Origin: Lepidostoma basale
Taxonomy: Eukaryota; Arthropoda; Insecta; Trichoptera; Lepidostomatidae
Assembly (NCBI GenBank): GCA_022606425.2
Contig: JAHDVF020000068.1
Coordinates: 806,001 to 870,000 of the forward strand
Reading direction: 5' to 3'
DNA length: 64,000 nt
The notes under the pieces were generated by a model. That model ran no database searches. It saw only the letters and a list, made by a program, of their open reading frames with translations, and was not told where the DNA came from. Position numbers and translations under genes: made by a program. Positions 31,901 to 42,364 of this stretch are shown here, piece by piece; position 1 is the stretch's first letter; the number at the start of each line of letters is the position of its first letter.

Positions 31901-32640
31901 AATATCTTTATGCAATAAAAATATTAAACGCGACAATGTCTCGGAGGTGATCTTAGGATAGAGGTTAGTGGTGCAACGGAAGTGTCAGAAACGGAAACAG
32001 ATGTAAACGGTACATTTTAGCAGAAACAGAAACGGAAACGGATGCGTAAGTGTAAATACTATGAATAAAAAAAGAAAATATATATGCAAACACAATTTTT
32101 AAAGAAATTAATATTCAAAATTAGGTAGTGGTAAGTTATATTTGATGAAAATTTGTTTTTATACCTAACAATCTGTTTCGGTGTTCTTCATATATACGAC
32201 CAGCTCCGCTAAATAATTGCTCACTGGCGACGCTGCTGGAAGGAGCTGATAAATATTGGCACACTTATGGCAAAAGATTAGAATATTTGTTTGAATTTAA
32301 TTTCCACGGCATAAGGGGATCCTCGTGTAAAGGTAACCGTTTTTCTTTTTTGTTCTCCTGAAGTTGTGACTGTATCTCCAAAAATAAATTATCATTCTCG
32401 TTATTTGTAATGGTGTCTTGCTGATCTTCATTCATACTTAACATGGATTCTTCAAAGTTCCGTTCAATTTCTGTTATAAAAGTTGCGGAAACAGAAACAG
32501 AACGGAAGTCAAAAAACGTGCAGAACTTCCGCAGTAGCGGAAGCAGAAGCAGAGGTCTCTTGCGACACTAATGGAGGTCACCTCTGAAACATTGTCGTGT
32601 TTAATATTTTTATTGTATAAATATATTTAATAAATTAAAA
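31885..32640. mobile_element. Inverted-repeat element (family 7) split by a hAT-like element
   Basis: The arms CACTTTTAATTTATTGAATA...CGACAATGTC (31887-31940) and its complement (32590-32645) flank the insertion at 31966-32570. Removing the insertion leaves CTTAGGA, T, AGAGG TCA CCTCT, GAAAC, ATTGTC, GTG, a hammerhead-like core with one substitution in CTGANGA. Confidence 0.55.
31966..32570. mobile_element. hAT-like non-autonomous element
   Basis: 605 bp with imperfect TIRs (TAGTGGTGCAAC and, reversed, TAGTGTCGCAAG). The 8-bp flanks ATAGAGGT (31958-31965) and ATGGAGGT (32571-32578) differ by one base; 8-bp duplications are typical of hAT elements. The interior is rich in AGAAACAGAAACGG repeats. 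A second copy lies at 1425-2384. Confidence 0.65.
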
Positions 32641-32775
32641 GTGGAATACAAACAGACATATATTTTTCAATTCTAAAAATGTTTTTATATGTAATATATT
32701 TTATAGTTATCATAATAAGTTTGTAATAATGCATACAAAAATCGTTTTTGGTACTGCTCAATTATATAATAGACT

Positions 32776-33184
32776 AATTGTATCTCAATAGAGATGAAGA
32801 TGTAAATTGTTTTTTGGAAACAGAATATGGTGGTCGAGGCGTTTACAGGACTAATAGATGGCGCTAGTGTAGATCGAACAAAAATATGTGAAGTGTTCCT
32901 CAACATATTAGCATATATACATCTTTCAAAAATTTGTCAGACCTGGTGGTCGTAAGAAGGTCGGAATGGGGAATGTTGTATTACATAAAGCGATCGCTTA
33001 ACCCAACCAATGACAGGTCACAAGTCCTGTAAACGTCTCGACCACCATATTCTGTTTTTAAAAAACAATTTACATCTTCGTCTCTATTGAGATAAAATTA
33101 ATCCTTAAAAATGACTAACCCGCAATGGGTTAAATTCAGTTTCCCAATTTGTCTACAAGTATTTGTATACATTAAAAATGTTGA
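32776..33184. mobile_element. Family A element
   Basis: 409 bp with the 10-bp duplication ATAATAGACT (32766-32775 and 33185-33194). Confidence 0.8.
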
Positions 33185-33194
33185 ATAATAGACT

Positions 33195-33559
33195 TATTAT
33201 ATGTACGAATAGACTTGTATATTATTTATAAGGACTATTTATTATTCTTCTAGTTCCTACCGTATAGTAGGTAAGTTGGCCAAAATTGCGTATCATTTAA
33301 CTTATGATATAGCAGCTCTATACAGAGATATTGTGCTGCAACTGAACCATTCTCGAAGTTTTTCCATCTTCTCCTGACACTTCGCTTTCCGTTTATTTAG
33401 ATAATCAGTTACAACACTTTGTATTTTTCGTTTCTCATAATGTACCCTGAGTATTCCAGTTTCTTGCACTTTATGGGTTTGAATTTATTTTTCTTTCTTC
33501 ATTTATATTAAATTTGGACTAACTGAAATTTTATATGTTATTACGTACATTATTAGTTA
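33195..33559. other. Unassigned sequence
   Basis: Nothing recognised. Confidence 0.35.
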
Positions 33560-33770
33560 GAAAGTTTCAATCCTGGGATTGGTTTGCAGCAATTTCTTCT
33601 ATTCTTCTCTTCCATTCTTCCCTGTCTTGTGCGGCTCTTTTGAAATCTGCATATGATGAGCAGCGCACGTCCACCAACAGGTCCTCCAGGTACTCTCGGC
33701 GTGGGCGTCCCCTAGAGTTTGTCTCCTCGGTCATACCCTCCATTATGGCATGCAAGAGACCTTCTTGACG
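33560..33770 (-). pseudogene. LINE ORF extreme C-terminus, fifth type
   Basis: Minus frame of 62 codons: EETNSRGRPRREYLEDLLVD and AAQDREEWKRRIEEIAANQS, a common LINE C-terminal ending. No RT motifs. Confidence 0.6.
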
Positions 33771-33810
33771 TATTACATATTATTTCCACAATATTATTAT
33801 ATTATCATAT

Positions 33811-34020
33811 TATTTTGTTGAATCGCTCTTTACATCATGACGGCATGAGCCAAATCGATGTAAAGGGTATTATAGCTATCATAGTGATTCTCGTGACGCC
33901 ATTTTATTGTCACGTGAATTCTGACAGCAATTGTCACGTAAACCAGACCAAAGACAGTGTGACAATCACACTGCCCTCGCCGGGAATCGAACCCGGAACC
34001 TTCGGGGTGGCAGTCAATGC
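33811..34020 (-). mobile_element. tRNA-derived SINE, 5'-truncated
   Basis: Same family as 14566-14816. It keeps the B box (GGGTTCGATTCCC on the minus strand) but ends before the A box. Confidence 0.8.
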
Positions 34021-34104
34021 ATAATTGCTATCATTTTACAGGAACTGTGACTACATCGGCAAGAGATAGCACCACTAAGTAGTATAAATCGATATTTTTT
34101 ATAA

Positions 34105-34385
34105 TTTCCATTCATCAAATGCCTACTGGCTGATGGGCAGGCTGAAGTGGCGATGGGCTGGTCATATCTCTCGGAGAACCGACGGCCGATGGGGAAACGG
34201 GTTCTGGAGTGGAGACCGCGTACAGGATTCCGCAGATTTGGACGTCCCCCTGCCCGCTGGACCGACGATCTGAAGAGGATTGCTGGACATGGATGGATGG
34301 GAACGGCAATGGATAGGGGGCGGTGGCGTGCTTTGGGAGAGGCCTATGTTCAGCAGTGGATGACAGACGGCTGATGATGATGATG
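34105..34385 (+). pseudogene. LINE ORF C-terminus with (TGATGA)n tail
   Basis: A 75-codon frame (34147-34374) reads RPMGKRVLEWRPRTGFRRFG, RPPARWTDDLKRIAG and LGEAYVQQWMTDG. The stop lies in TGATGATGATGATGA, the element tail. It is a CR1/RTE-like C-terminal module. Confidence 0.75.
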
Positions 34386-34762
34386 AAATGCCTGCTGTCA
34401 AATTTTTAACCAGTTCACTAAATCGGTTTGTGCTCGACAGCTATTAAAAGAGAATATCCTTTGTGATCTTACGCAATTGTAAAAAATGTATCGAGCAGTG
34501 ATATAATTGTCATAACTTTCGGATGAAGCGCTAATTTGTGATGAAAATGCCAATATGCTCTGTTTTACACCACTTTGTTATTATTTTTATTGATAAAATC
34601 AAGGTTTTACTAACTTACTGACTAACTAATCATCACGCCGTTCCCTCGGAGGGATAGACGATAGGCGAAACAGCTGTCGCGACACTCTCGGTGAATAAAA
34701 AGGAATTGTGATATTATAACAGTGTTTTAAATTTTAACAGTAATTATGTTACAAAATATGTA
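34386..34762. other. Mostly unassigned; family 1 scrap
   Basis: GGCGAAACAGCTGTCGCGAC near 34657-34682 is the 3' half of a family 1 hammerhead with its 5' half missing. An RTE 3' end scrap lies at 34625-34660. Confidence 0.45.
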
Positions 34763-35233
34763 TATTAACTAACTAACTAACTAACTTTTACGCCGTCTCC
34801 CCGAAGGGGCAGGCAGAATGAATGGACTGCCACACTTTTCTTTCCTGACATATTTCTCTCGATTCCTCAACATTCATACATCGTGTCATGCACGCGCGTC
34901 GATTTCTCTAACTCCTCACATGGCCGACATTCAATATTTGATTTATTTGTTCGATTTACTCTATTTCTGGTTCATTCACATCGTTAACACATATTTTTTT
35001 TCCATTCTTTCTTCATTCATTCTTTCCATATGTCCAAACCATCTTAATGATCCTTTCATTATTTTGTGACACGATCATGACACGATCATTCGCAACGCGT
35101 TCACTTCTTATATTTTCATTCGACACTCTATCATACACAGAGTATCCACACATTCGTCTAACTACTGCATTTATTCTACTTTCATCCTTCTTTTGCCACG
35201 TCCATGCTTCGCTTCCATTCATAAGGGTCGGTA
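34763..35233 (-). mobile_element. RTE LINE 3' fragment, subfamily 1
   Basis: Tail CTAACTAACTAACTAAC (34768-34785). Minus-strand relic with several small deletions. Confidence 0.75.
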
Positions 35234-35394
35234 ATATTATTCTATATTAAATAATCGGTAGATGTGTATTTACAAAACAAAAAGATAATTTGAGAGGTAC
35301 CTACATACACGGTGAGTTATTTTGTGATGTGGGTACCTATTTACCCAGTTGTCGACTAGTACCACCTGAGATTTGCCGCGATTTTCATCGTAAA

Positions 35395-35590
35395 AAGACG
35401 GATAAAAAGGCTTTCCCGCAACCACCCTCTCCCCCTCCCTTGGCATTTCCAGCCAATCAGAATTCTCTCCCCCCTCTAGCGGGGCGGGGGCGGGGCCAAT
35501 AGAATGCCACCCTGAAACAACCTGAAAAGACTGAAAATTGTTAATCGGATTACTGAAGGCGCGCGAGGAATTCGTCTGTTCTTTGTAAGT
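35395..35590 (+). promoter_or_regulatory. GC-box / CCAAT-box promoter-like region
   Basis: The (GGGGC)-rich run GGGGCGGGGGCGGGGCC (35481-35497) lies between two CCAAT boxes (35453-35457 and 35496-35500), with GAAGGCGCGCGAGG downstream and a perfect splice donor GTAAGT at 35585-35590. The layout suits a plus-strand promoter with a short 5' UTR exon. No protein is recognised. Confidence 0.4.
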
Positions 35591-35729
35591 ACATATCGGT
35601 CGAAATTAACAACAACCTCATAAATTCTTTTAACTTTCGAATTTATAAAACGATGTTAATAAAATATTTGTATATTTATTTACAACGTAGTATTTAAATC
35701 GTTTATAATTTAATAATTTATCAATGAAA

Positions 35730-36090
35730 GCGAAAATGGCCGTTCACAATGGAGTTCTGGTCTCAACCCTTATGTAATGAAGCGAAGTATTCACTTCTTA
35801 TATTTTCATTCGACACTCTATCATACACAGAGTATCTCATTTCTACTGCATATATTATATTTTCATCCTTCTTTTGCTAGTTCCATGCTTCACTTCCATA
35901 CACATGGGGCGGCACAAGAACACCATGAACAAAATAATGAAAGGATTATTAAGATGGTTTGGACACATAGAAAGAATGAATGAAGAAAAAATGTATCAAA
36001 AAGTATGTGTTAACGGAGCTAGAAATAGAGGAAGACCGAGGAAAACGTGGCAATCAAGGAAAAATCTGTATACGATAGATGTCGATTGAA
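35730..36090. mobile_element. RTE head-to-head chimera
   Basis: A plus-strand scrap (35730-35790) is followed by a minus arm (35790-35928) joined head to head with a plus arm (35929-36055). The junction GGCACAAGAACACCATGAAC is identical at 52632-52651. Confidence 0.75.
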
Positions 36091-36099
36091 AATATAAAA

Positions 36100-36955
36100 G
36101 CGAAGCATGGAACTGGCAGACAAAGGATGAGAGCAGAATAAATGCGGTAGAGATGAGGTATTTAAGACATATGTGTTGTAGAACGACGTACGACAGAATC
36201 TCAAATGCTGATATTAGAAAGGAATGTAGAGCGAAAGAAGGTATTATGAACAAAATTATGACAGGATCGCTGCGTTGGTTCGGACATATTATCAAATCAG
36301 TTTATTTCATCAACAGACATTACAAAATTTATTTTTAAGGCATCTATTGAGAACAGGTAAAATAATATATTATATATAGTATACTACCAGAAACGCATAA
36401 TAGATGGTTCAACATTAGGAAGACAGGATACTCTCCAGAATTAATAGTATTTGCCTTCTGAACGTACTTTCACTAGCATGAAAGACGTCGATCTCCGAGG
36501 AGACCGCGTTCAGCAGACTAATTGCTCTTCCCACCGGTGTCACCAGAGGCAGATTGGTTCTGGCGGCCGGTAGGTAAAACAATCTGTGCTGTCGCTGTCG
36601 GAGATATCTATCGGGGACAAAAAGCCGAACACCCTCCAGTACGGCCGAGTTCTCGAAGTATCCCCTAAATAACATATGGAGCGCATGGGTGAAGAAAGAA
36701 TGGTTAAAAAGTATACGTTAACGATGTAAATGGAGTGCGGAGTCGAGGTAGACCGAGGAAAACATGGCATGACCATATTAATCAAATTTTAGAGGTTGGT
36801 CATGTCAGAAGCCGGAAGAATTGACGTGCGTGTATGACTCGCGGTATGAATATAGAGGAAGCTAGAGAGGTGTGTCAGGATAGAGTGGTGTGGCGGTCCA
36901 TTCTCTCTGCCTACCCCTGCGGGGAAACGGCGTGATGGTTTATTTGTTTGTTTTA
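36100..36955 (+). mobile_element. RTE LINE copy, subfamily 2, split by CR1-like insert
   Basis: 36100-36289 and 36678-36955 are continuous RTE coding relic (EAWNWQTKDESRINAVEMRY and onward, then GRPRKTWHDHINQIL). A short CR1-like element sits between, with ACATAT on both sides. The tail is GGTTTATTTGTTTG. Confidence 0.8.
36290..36671 (-). mobile_element. Short CR1-derived element, 382 bp
   Basis: Target duplication ACATAT (36284-36289 and 36672-36677). The minus frame keeps SAVLEGVRLFVPDRYLRQRQ, HRLFYLPAARTNLPLVTPVG and RAISLLNAVSSEIDVFHASE. The 5' end (AGGGGATA) is shared with the copies at 40666-41053 and 59661-60053. Confidence 0.8.
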
Positions 36956-36957
36956 AA

Positions 36958-37215
36958 TAACAACAACTATCAAGGTTCAGAAGATTTCGCATCTGGGTCA
37001 TGTACTGCGTGGAAAAAGTACCACCTCCACCTGATATTTGAGGAGAAAATACAGGGACACCGAGGGCCCGGTAGGAGACAGATGTCCTGGCTGCGAAACG
37101 TGAGGGAGTAGACCGGCATCCGAAGTGTGGAGGAGCTGTTCCGGGCGGCACAGGACAGGGACAGGTTCGCCCAGGTGATCGCCAACCTGAGGACCTGACA
37201 GGGCACTTGAAGAAG
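36958..37215 (+). pseudogene. LINE ORF C-terminus, third type
   Basis: It reads FEEKIQGHRGPGRRQMSWLR, NVRE, stop, TGIRSVEELFRAAQDRDR, FAQVIANLRT, and ends GACAGGGCACTTGAAGAAGA, the tail. Confidence 0.7.
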
Positions 37216-37294
37216 AAGAAGAGGAATATTATTTATAATGAAAATAAAATAAAAACTCAGAGGACAATAATGGATTTCAACAAAATATACAACA

Positions 37295-37820
37295 AACAAA
37301 CAAAACCATCACGCCGTTTCCCCGCAGGGGTAGGCAGAGTGAATGGACCGCCACACTACTCTATCCTGGCACACCTCTCTAGCTTCCTCCACATTCATAC
37401 ATCGAGTCATACACGCACGTCGATTCTTCCGGCTTCTGACATGACCAACTTTTAATATTTGATTAATTTGGTCATGCCATGTTTTCCTCGGTCTACCTCG
37501 ACTCCTTACTCCATTTACATTGTTAACGTATACTTTTTTAACCATTCTTTCTTCACCCATGCGCTCCATATGTCCGAACCAACGAAGCGAACCTTTCATA
37601 ATTTTGTTCATAATACCTTCTTTCGCTCTACACTCCTTCCTAATATCAGCATTTGAGATTCTGTCGTACATCTTTCTACCACACATACGTCTTAGGGACC
37701 TCATCTCTACCGCATTTATTCTGCTCTCATCTTTCTTCTGCCAGTTCCATGCTTCGCTTCCATACATAAGGGTTGGAACCAGAACTCCATTGTGAATGGC
37801 CATTTTCGCTTTCATTGATA
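37295..37820 (-). mobile_element. RTE LINE 3' fragment, subfamily 2, open frame
   Basis: A minus-strand frame of about 170 codons without stops is nearly identical to the C-terminus of 55743-57606. The close match implies recent activity of this subfamily. The tail side is CAAACAAACAAAACC. Confidence 0.85.
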
Positions 37821-37866
37821 AATTCAACAAAATATACATTTTAAAAAGTTTTTTTTTTACAGTATT

Positions 37867-38523
37867 ATTAACTAACTAACCATCACGCCGTTCCCTCGGA
37901 GGGATAGACAGATAGGATGGACCGCCAAGCCGTTCTGTCCTGACATACCTCTCTAGATTCCTCCACATTCATACATCGTAACATGCACGCTCATCGATTT
38001 TTCCGACTTTGAATGTGGCCGGCTTTCAGTATTTGATAATTTGGTCATGCCATGCTGTTCTTGGTCTTCCGCGGTTTATCTTTCCACTCACACTGCGTGT
38101 TTACAATATTTTAACCATTCTTATCTCGTCCATTCGTTTCATATGTCCAAACCATCTCAGGGATATTTTTTTAATTTTATTTACGATGCAATCATCTGCC
38201 TTACATTTCTTCCTTATTTCGTCGTTCGGTATTCTAACATTTATCGTTTTCCCGCACATTATTCTAAGTGATCACATTTCTACTGCATTTATCCTACTTT
38301 CATATTTTTTGCCAGCTCCAAGCTTCACTTCCATACATAAGGGTTGACACTAGAATTCCATTGTGTGCTGCCATCTTTGCTTTAGTTGAAATATTTCTAT
38401 TTGCAGTGATGACTTGCCTGCATGTTACGATGTATGAATGTAGAGGAATCTAGAGAGGTGTGTCAGAACAGAGCAGTGTGGCGATCCATCCTCTCTGCCT
38501 ACCCTTCGTTAGTTCGTTAGTTA
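37867..38523 (-). mobile_element. RTE LINE fragment plus short inverted RTE end
   Basis: 37867-38420 is minus-strand RTE. 38425-38523 is a plus-strand RTE 3' end (MYECRGI..., GTTCGTTAGTTAGTTAG tail), giving a tail-out palindrome. Confidence 0.7.
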
Positions 38524-38786
38524 GTTAGTTAGTGTCTCCTTCTTCTTCTTCTTCTTCCTCAGCCTATTCCCGTCCACTCCTGGACAAAGGCCTCCTCCAT
38601 TCGCTTCTATGTCACTCTGTCATGTGCAGACTGCATCCACGTTATTCCTACATGTCTGTTCAGATCATCCTTCCACCGTAGTCGCCCCGCACTTATCTTT
38701 GCCGTCCACGGTTTCCAAGTCAGCAGTCTTCTTGTCCATTTTTCTTCTGGACTTCTGACTACGTGACCTGCCCATTGCCATTTTTG
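38524..38786 (-). pseudogene. LINE ORF C-terminus, sixth type, (GAA)n tail
   Basis: The minus strand reads LAQKWQWAGHVVRSPEEKWT, RRLLTWKPWTA and LRWKDDLNRHVGITWMQSAH. The tail is CTTCTTCTTCTTCTTC on the plus strand. Confidence 0.7.
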
Positions 38787-39031
38787 TGCCAGACTGTTGT
38801 AAAAAAGCTTCCAACAGGGGTCACTTTGGTGGGAGGCTTGTGGAGCCCACACTGGTTTACAACAAGGCTCCCACCTCATACAACGGCGGCATCCACACGC
38901 GGTTTACAACGCGCGTCCCCCCACAGAGGTTGTTGAAGGTCAAACGAATTTTTGTTGCAAACAAGTGTTTACACTGTTGTAAACCGCCGGTGGAGACCGA
39001 TGTGGAGGGCTTGTTTACAACAGTCTGGCAG
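38787..39031. mobile_element. Small TIR element with TTTACAAC motifs
   Basis: About 245 bp. The ends GTGCCAGACTGTTGTAAA and TTTACAACAGTCTGGCAG are reverse complements. Inside, GTTGTAAA/TTTACAAC and near variants recur at least six times. It interrupts the LINE relic ending at 38786. The superfamily is not clear; repeated subterminal octamers occur in hAT-like elements. Confidence 0.65.
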
Positions 39032-39890
39032 GGGTTTTATTAGAGTCGCCACCCGGTGGATGATGTCAATGACCTTCCAATGAGGTTAGTGCCTACATCC
39101 AAAGATTTTTCGCAAATTTTTATCAGAGAATAAGAACCATTTCACCGCGTGGGGAACATTTCTGTATTGACACGATGCACTCATCTACAGTGTATGGTAG
39201 TGTGCTCATTTGGACCAGTGGACTTGCTGACATGTGCATCTGTAAATTATTTTACCAAACTTTCGTATGAAGCACTTTATTTGTGGTGTGACATTATTAA
39301 CCGTTTAAGTACCTACCGTGATGTTTTAAGCTTAGGAACACTCACATACCGCATGTTTTTAATTATTTAAAAAAATAGGGCTAATGGATTTTATGCATTA
39401 TGTTTAAAGTTTACCTATAAAATGACATATCAAGTTTAAATTTTTCAAGTTGCATTATCGAAATTTCGTTTATTTGATTTTTCTTTCAAGGTTGTCACAA
39501 GCATAAATAAATATATTTTTTACATTTTTATATAAAAAATATTTATTGAAAGCAAACAAAAAAATCAAAGTATGTTGTATCCGTTCTTGTCTATTATCAC
39601 TTGAAATTTAATTCTTTCAAGTGATATCATTTTGATCCTTTATATCAATCTCACTATAAGTAGTAACCCTAGTGCTCGACTTCTACAAAATTCCCTTTTT
39701 CAATAAGATCGACCAACGTCAGAAGGTTCATTTTTCTTGCAGAGATAGTGTATAGATGTCGCTAGCCACACAAAAAAATTGTTTAAATTCCTACTGGAAT
39801 CATTTTTAATGCAAAGTGGCCTTACGGTATTGATGGTGCGCCTACGCAGCGGCCACCAGTGGCCTTGCGGTATTGAAGTGGTTAAATAAA
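39032..39890. other. Unassigned sequence
   Basis: No coding region is supported. A 19-base phrase AGTGGCCTTRCGGTATTGA occurs twice (39817-39835 and 39867-39885). Confidence 0.35.
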
Positions 39891-39899
39891 ATAATAACA

Positions 39900-40008
39900 T
39901 ACTTTTAGAATTTGTATCAAAACCACTTTATTTGGTAACACCAACCGGTTTCGCTTCCGCCGGAGCTTCGTCAGGGTGAGAGAGTAAACTGAAGCTGTTT
40001 ACTCTCAC
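39900..40008. mobile_element. Hammerhead-bearing inverted-repeat element (family 4)
   Basis: It contains the intact minus-strand core 39939-39978 and the inverted arms GGTGAGAGAGTAAAC / GTTTACTCTCACC (39974-40008). Confidence 0.6.
39939..39978 (-). ncRNA. Hammerhead-like motif, family 4 (most complete)
   Basis: Minus strand: CACC, CTGACGA (39974-39968), extra A (39967), stem II GCT/AGC (39966-39964 with 39955-39953), GAAA (39952-39949), stem III ACC/GGT, T at 39943 giving a GTT site, then GGTG. Stem I CACC/GGTG is perfect. All conserved core positions are present. Confidence 0.65.
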
Positions 40009-40198
40009 CGAGGAAAACGTGGCACGATCAAATAAATCATATATGAATGTCGGCCACGTGAGGAGTCAGAGAAATCGACGCGTGAGCATGAAATGCAGTA
40101 TGAATGTTGAGGAAGCGAGAGAAATATGTCAGGAAAGAAAAGTGTGACAGTCCATTCTTTCTGCCTACCCCTTCGGGGAGACGGCTTGATGGTTAGTT
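40008..40198 (+). mobile_element. RTE LINE 3' end
   Basis: RKTWHDQINHI, CQERKVxQSILSAYPFGET and GTTAG end, fused directly to the family 4 element. Confidence 0.75.
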
Positions 40199-40665
40199 AT
40201 AATATAAATTGTCAGACAATGCAGATTAAAATCACATTTTGTAAAGTACCGCATATTTCAGACTGGTGTGTCTGTTTCAAAACGACTTTTTGAACTCATA
40301 AATTATTTCCCCCAATTTTTATTTTTCTTTTTTTAAGTTCACTGGGGTTTGAATGAAGAGTGCGGGCAGCCCATACTATTTCCATAGACACCACTCGCGC
40401 GTATGACGAGCCCGGAGAGCGAGCATTATGCATCTTGGAGTGGTTTCGCCACTCGAGAATAAAAAGGAAAATGTAAATTATGTAGCCTTTTAGAGCCCTC
40501 CGCGTCTCTATATCTGTATTACTCCAGCTCGCGTGCTGGAGATTGCACACAAAATGTAGGCCAGTGACTTATGAGCCTTTGCTAGACTGATTAAGGATGT
40601 GCCGAAGTATTGTCACATAACGCAAAACCTTAACCCTTACCACTGCTTTGTCGAATGCCAGCCGA
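40199..40665. other. Unassigned sequence
   Basis: A GC-richer patch at 40370-40460 contains an inverted CTCGAGTGGCGAAACCACTC-type hairpin on the minus strand. No exon recognised. Confidence 0.3.
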
Positions 40666-41053
40666 CATCAAATCAAATCAAATCAGTTTAATTCATCAAC
40701 AGACATTACAAAATTTAATTTTAAGGCATCTATTGAGAACAGGTAAAATAATATATTATGTATAGTATACTACCAGAAACGCATAAGAGATGGTTCAACA
40801 TTAGGAAGACAGGATACTCTCCAGAATTAAGAGTATTTGCCTTCTGAACGTACTTTCACTAACATGAAAGACGTCGATCTCCGAGGAGACCGCGTTCAGC
40901 AGACTAATTGCTCTTCCCGCCGGTGTCACCAGAGGCAGATTGGTTCTGGCGGCCGGTAGGTAAAACAATCTGTGTTGTCGCTGTCGGAGATATCTATCGG
41001 GGACAAAAAGCCGAACACCCTCCAGTACGGCCGAATTCTCGAATTATCCCCTA
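40666..41053 (-). mobile_element. Short CR1-derived element
   Basis: About 388 bp, from the AAATCAAATCAAATC 3' end (plus strand) to TTATCCCC. Same 5' end as 36290-36671. Confidence 0.8.
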
Positions 41054-41289
41054 ATTAATCTAAATAAATGGGTAATCGCTATATATACGCTACAACTCAG
41101 TTGTCATTTGTGTATTTTCACGTCAAATACACGTGTCGTTGTTTCTTGTGATTATTCGTTTAAAAAACATTTAATTTCACGTTTTAATAAGATTTTGACT
41201 GTTTTCCGTTTTTATTTTACTATAAAATAATCCTTGCAAATTCACATAATCTAAAATGGCGGGAACTTCGCGTGATACGTCATGCAGAG

Positions 41290-41460
41290 GAGCGATTAGA
41301 GTACAAGCCCCGCTTCATTGCGAATCTGGACAAAGGTTCTAAAGACTGTACTGTGTGCAGTAACAGAAAGATTTCAGGGGAGACGGGAAACAGTGTGGTT
41401 TTGTGAGACCTGTTCCAGAAAACCTGGTCTCCATCGATGGGTAGATTGTACGTACCGAAA
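41290..41460 (+). pseudogene. PiggyBac transposase C-terminal relic
   Basis: One frame reads GSKDCTVCSNRK. Near 41380 the frame shifts to GRRETVWFCETCSRKPGLHR. The CxxC...RET..FCxxC...PGLH arrangement is the cysteine-rich C-terminal DNA-binding domain of piggyBac-type transposases. Only this domain remains, and it is frameshifted. Confidence 0.65.
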
Positions 41461-42185
41461 CGTTATCCTCGCACAAATTTCGGGGCCTTTTCTGTAGCTG
41501 GCCCCTCGGCCTGGAACGGTCTCCCTGCAGACTTAAAGTAGGTACATTGAAAACCCGTCAGAGTTTAGATCGAGGCTCAAAACGCACCTGTTCAAACTAT
41601 CCTATCCTGATGCAAATGGTGATCGACTGCGTCAGGTGCAGCCCCGTACTAAAATGTTTTATTTTTAACAGAAATGTTTATCTTTAATAAAATGTTTGTT
41701 TTTAACAAAATTTTAACTAAATGTTTATTTTGACAAAATGTTTATTTTTAGCAAAAATGTTTATTTTCAACTGAATGTTTATTGTTAACAAAATATTTAT
41801 TCTAAACCAAAATGTTCATTTGAACTAAAATGTTTATCTTCAACTTGTTCATAAAATGGAGCTACAGCGCCCTTGAGATGATTAATTTATTTTAAGGTTA
41901 TGCCAGTAGGTAGAGCATTATCTTTGCTTAATCGTATCACCTCGGAGTTTGACATATTTTGTGATAGTTTGGCTCATCTGAGGGAAGCACTATCTTTATT
42001 ATAATTGTATGGTATATTTATTTTATTAATTTGTCATACATCTTATGTTTCTCGCTCTTTTTATTAATCTATTATGTATTACTTATTATTGTGTATCTCT
42101 AACTTGTATCTTTAGTGTATTGGGAAAATAAATCTGTAATGCTTTAGATATGTTTAAAAATAAATAAATGAAATGAAATGAAATA
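41460..42185 (+). mobile_element. L2/CR1-like LINE C-terminus with (ATGAA)n tail
   Basis: It reads NFGAFSVAGPSAWNGLPADL, FRSRLKTHLFKLSYP with frameshifts, and after a minisatellite MPVGRALSLLNRITSEFDIF. The tail is AAATAAATGAAATGAAATGA near 42165-42185. Confidence 0.65.
41648..41842. repeat. Degenerate minisatellite
   Basis: About ten imperfect copies of a roughly 20-base unit, AAAATGTTTATTTTTAAC, inside a LINE relic. Confidence 0.75.
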
Positions 42186-42364
42186 AATGAAATTTATAAA
42201 AATGGCGCTCTATAAATCATCCAATTTATTATTATATTTTTATTATTGTATTTGTAAATTAAAATTGATTATTTAATCGAGCGACGAGATGAATCTTCAG
42301 TCTATGCACAAATAAAGGTTTGACAGAGCATAAAGAAAATTAATAAGATCGATAACTTAATTGG

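Noticed and set aside
34657..34682. Complete hammerhead at this site
   Set aside because: Only GCGAAACAGCTGTCGCG remains. The CTGATGA half has been replaced by an RTE scrap.
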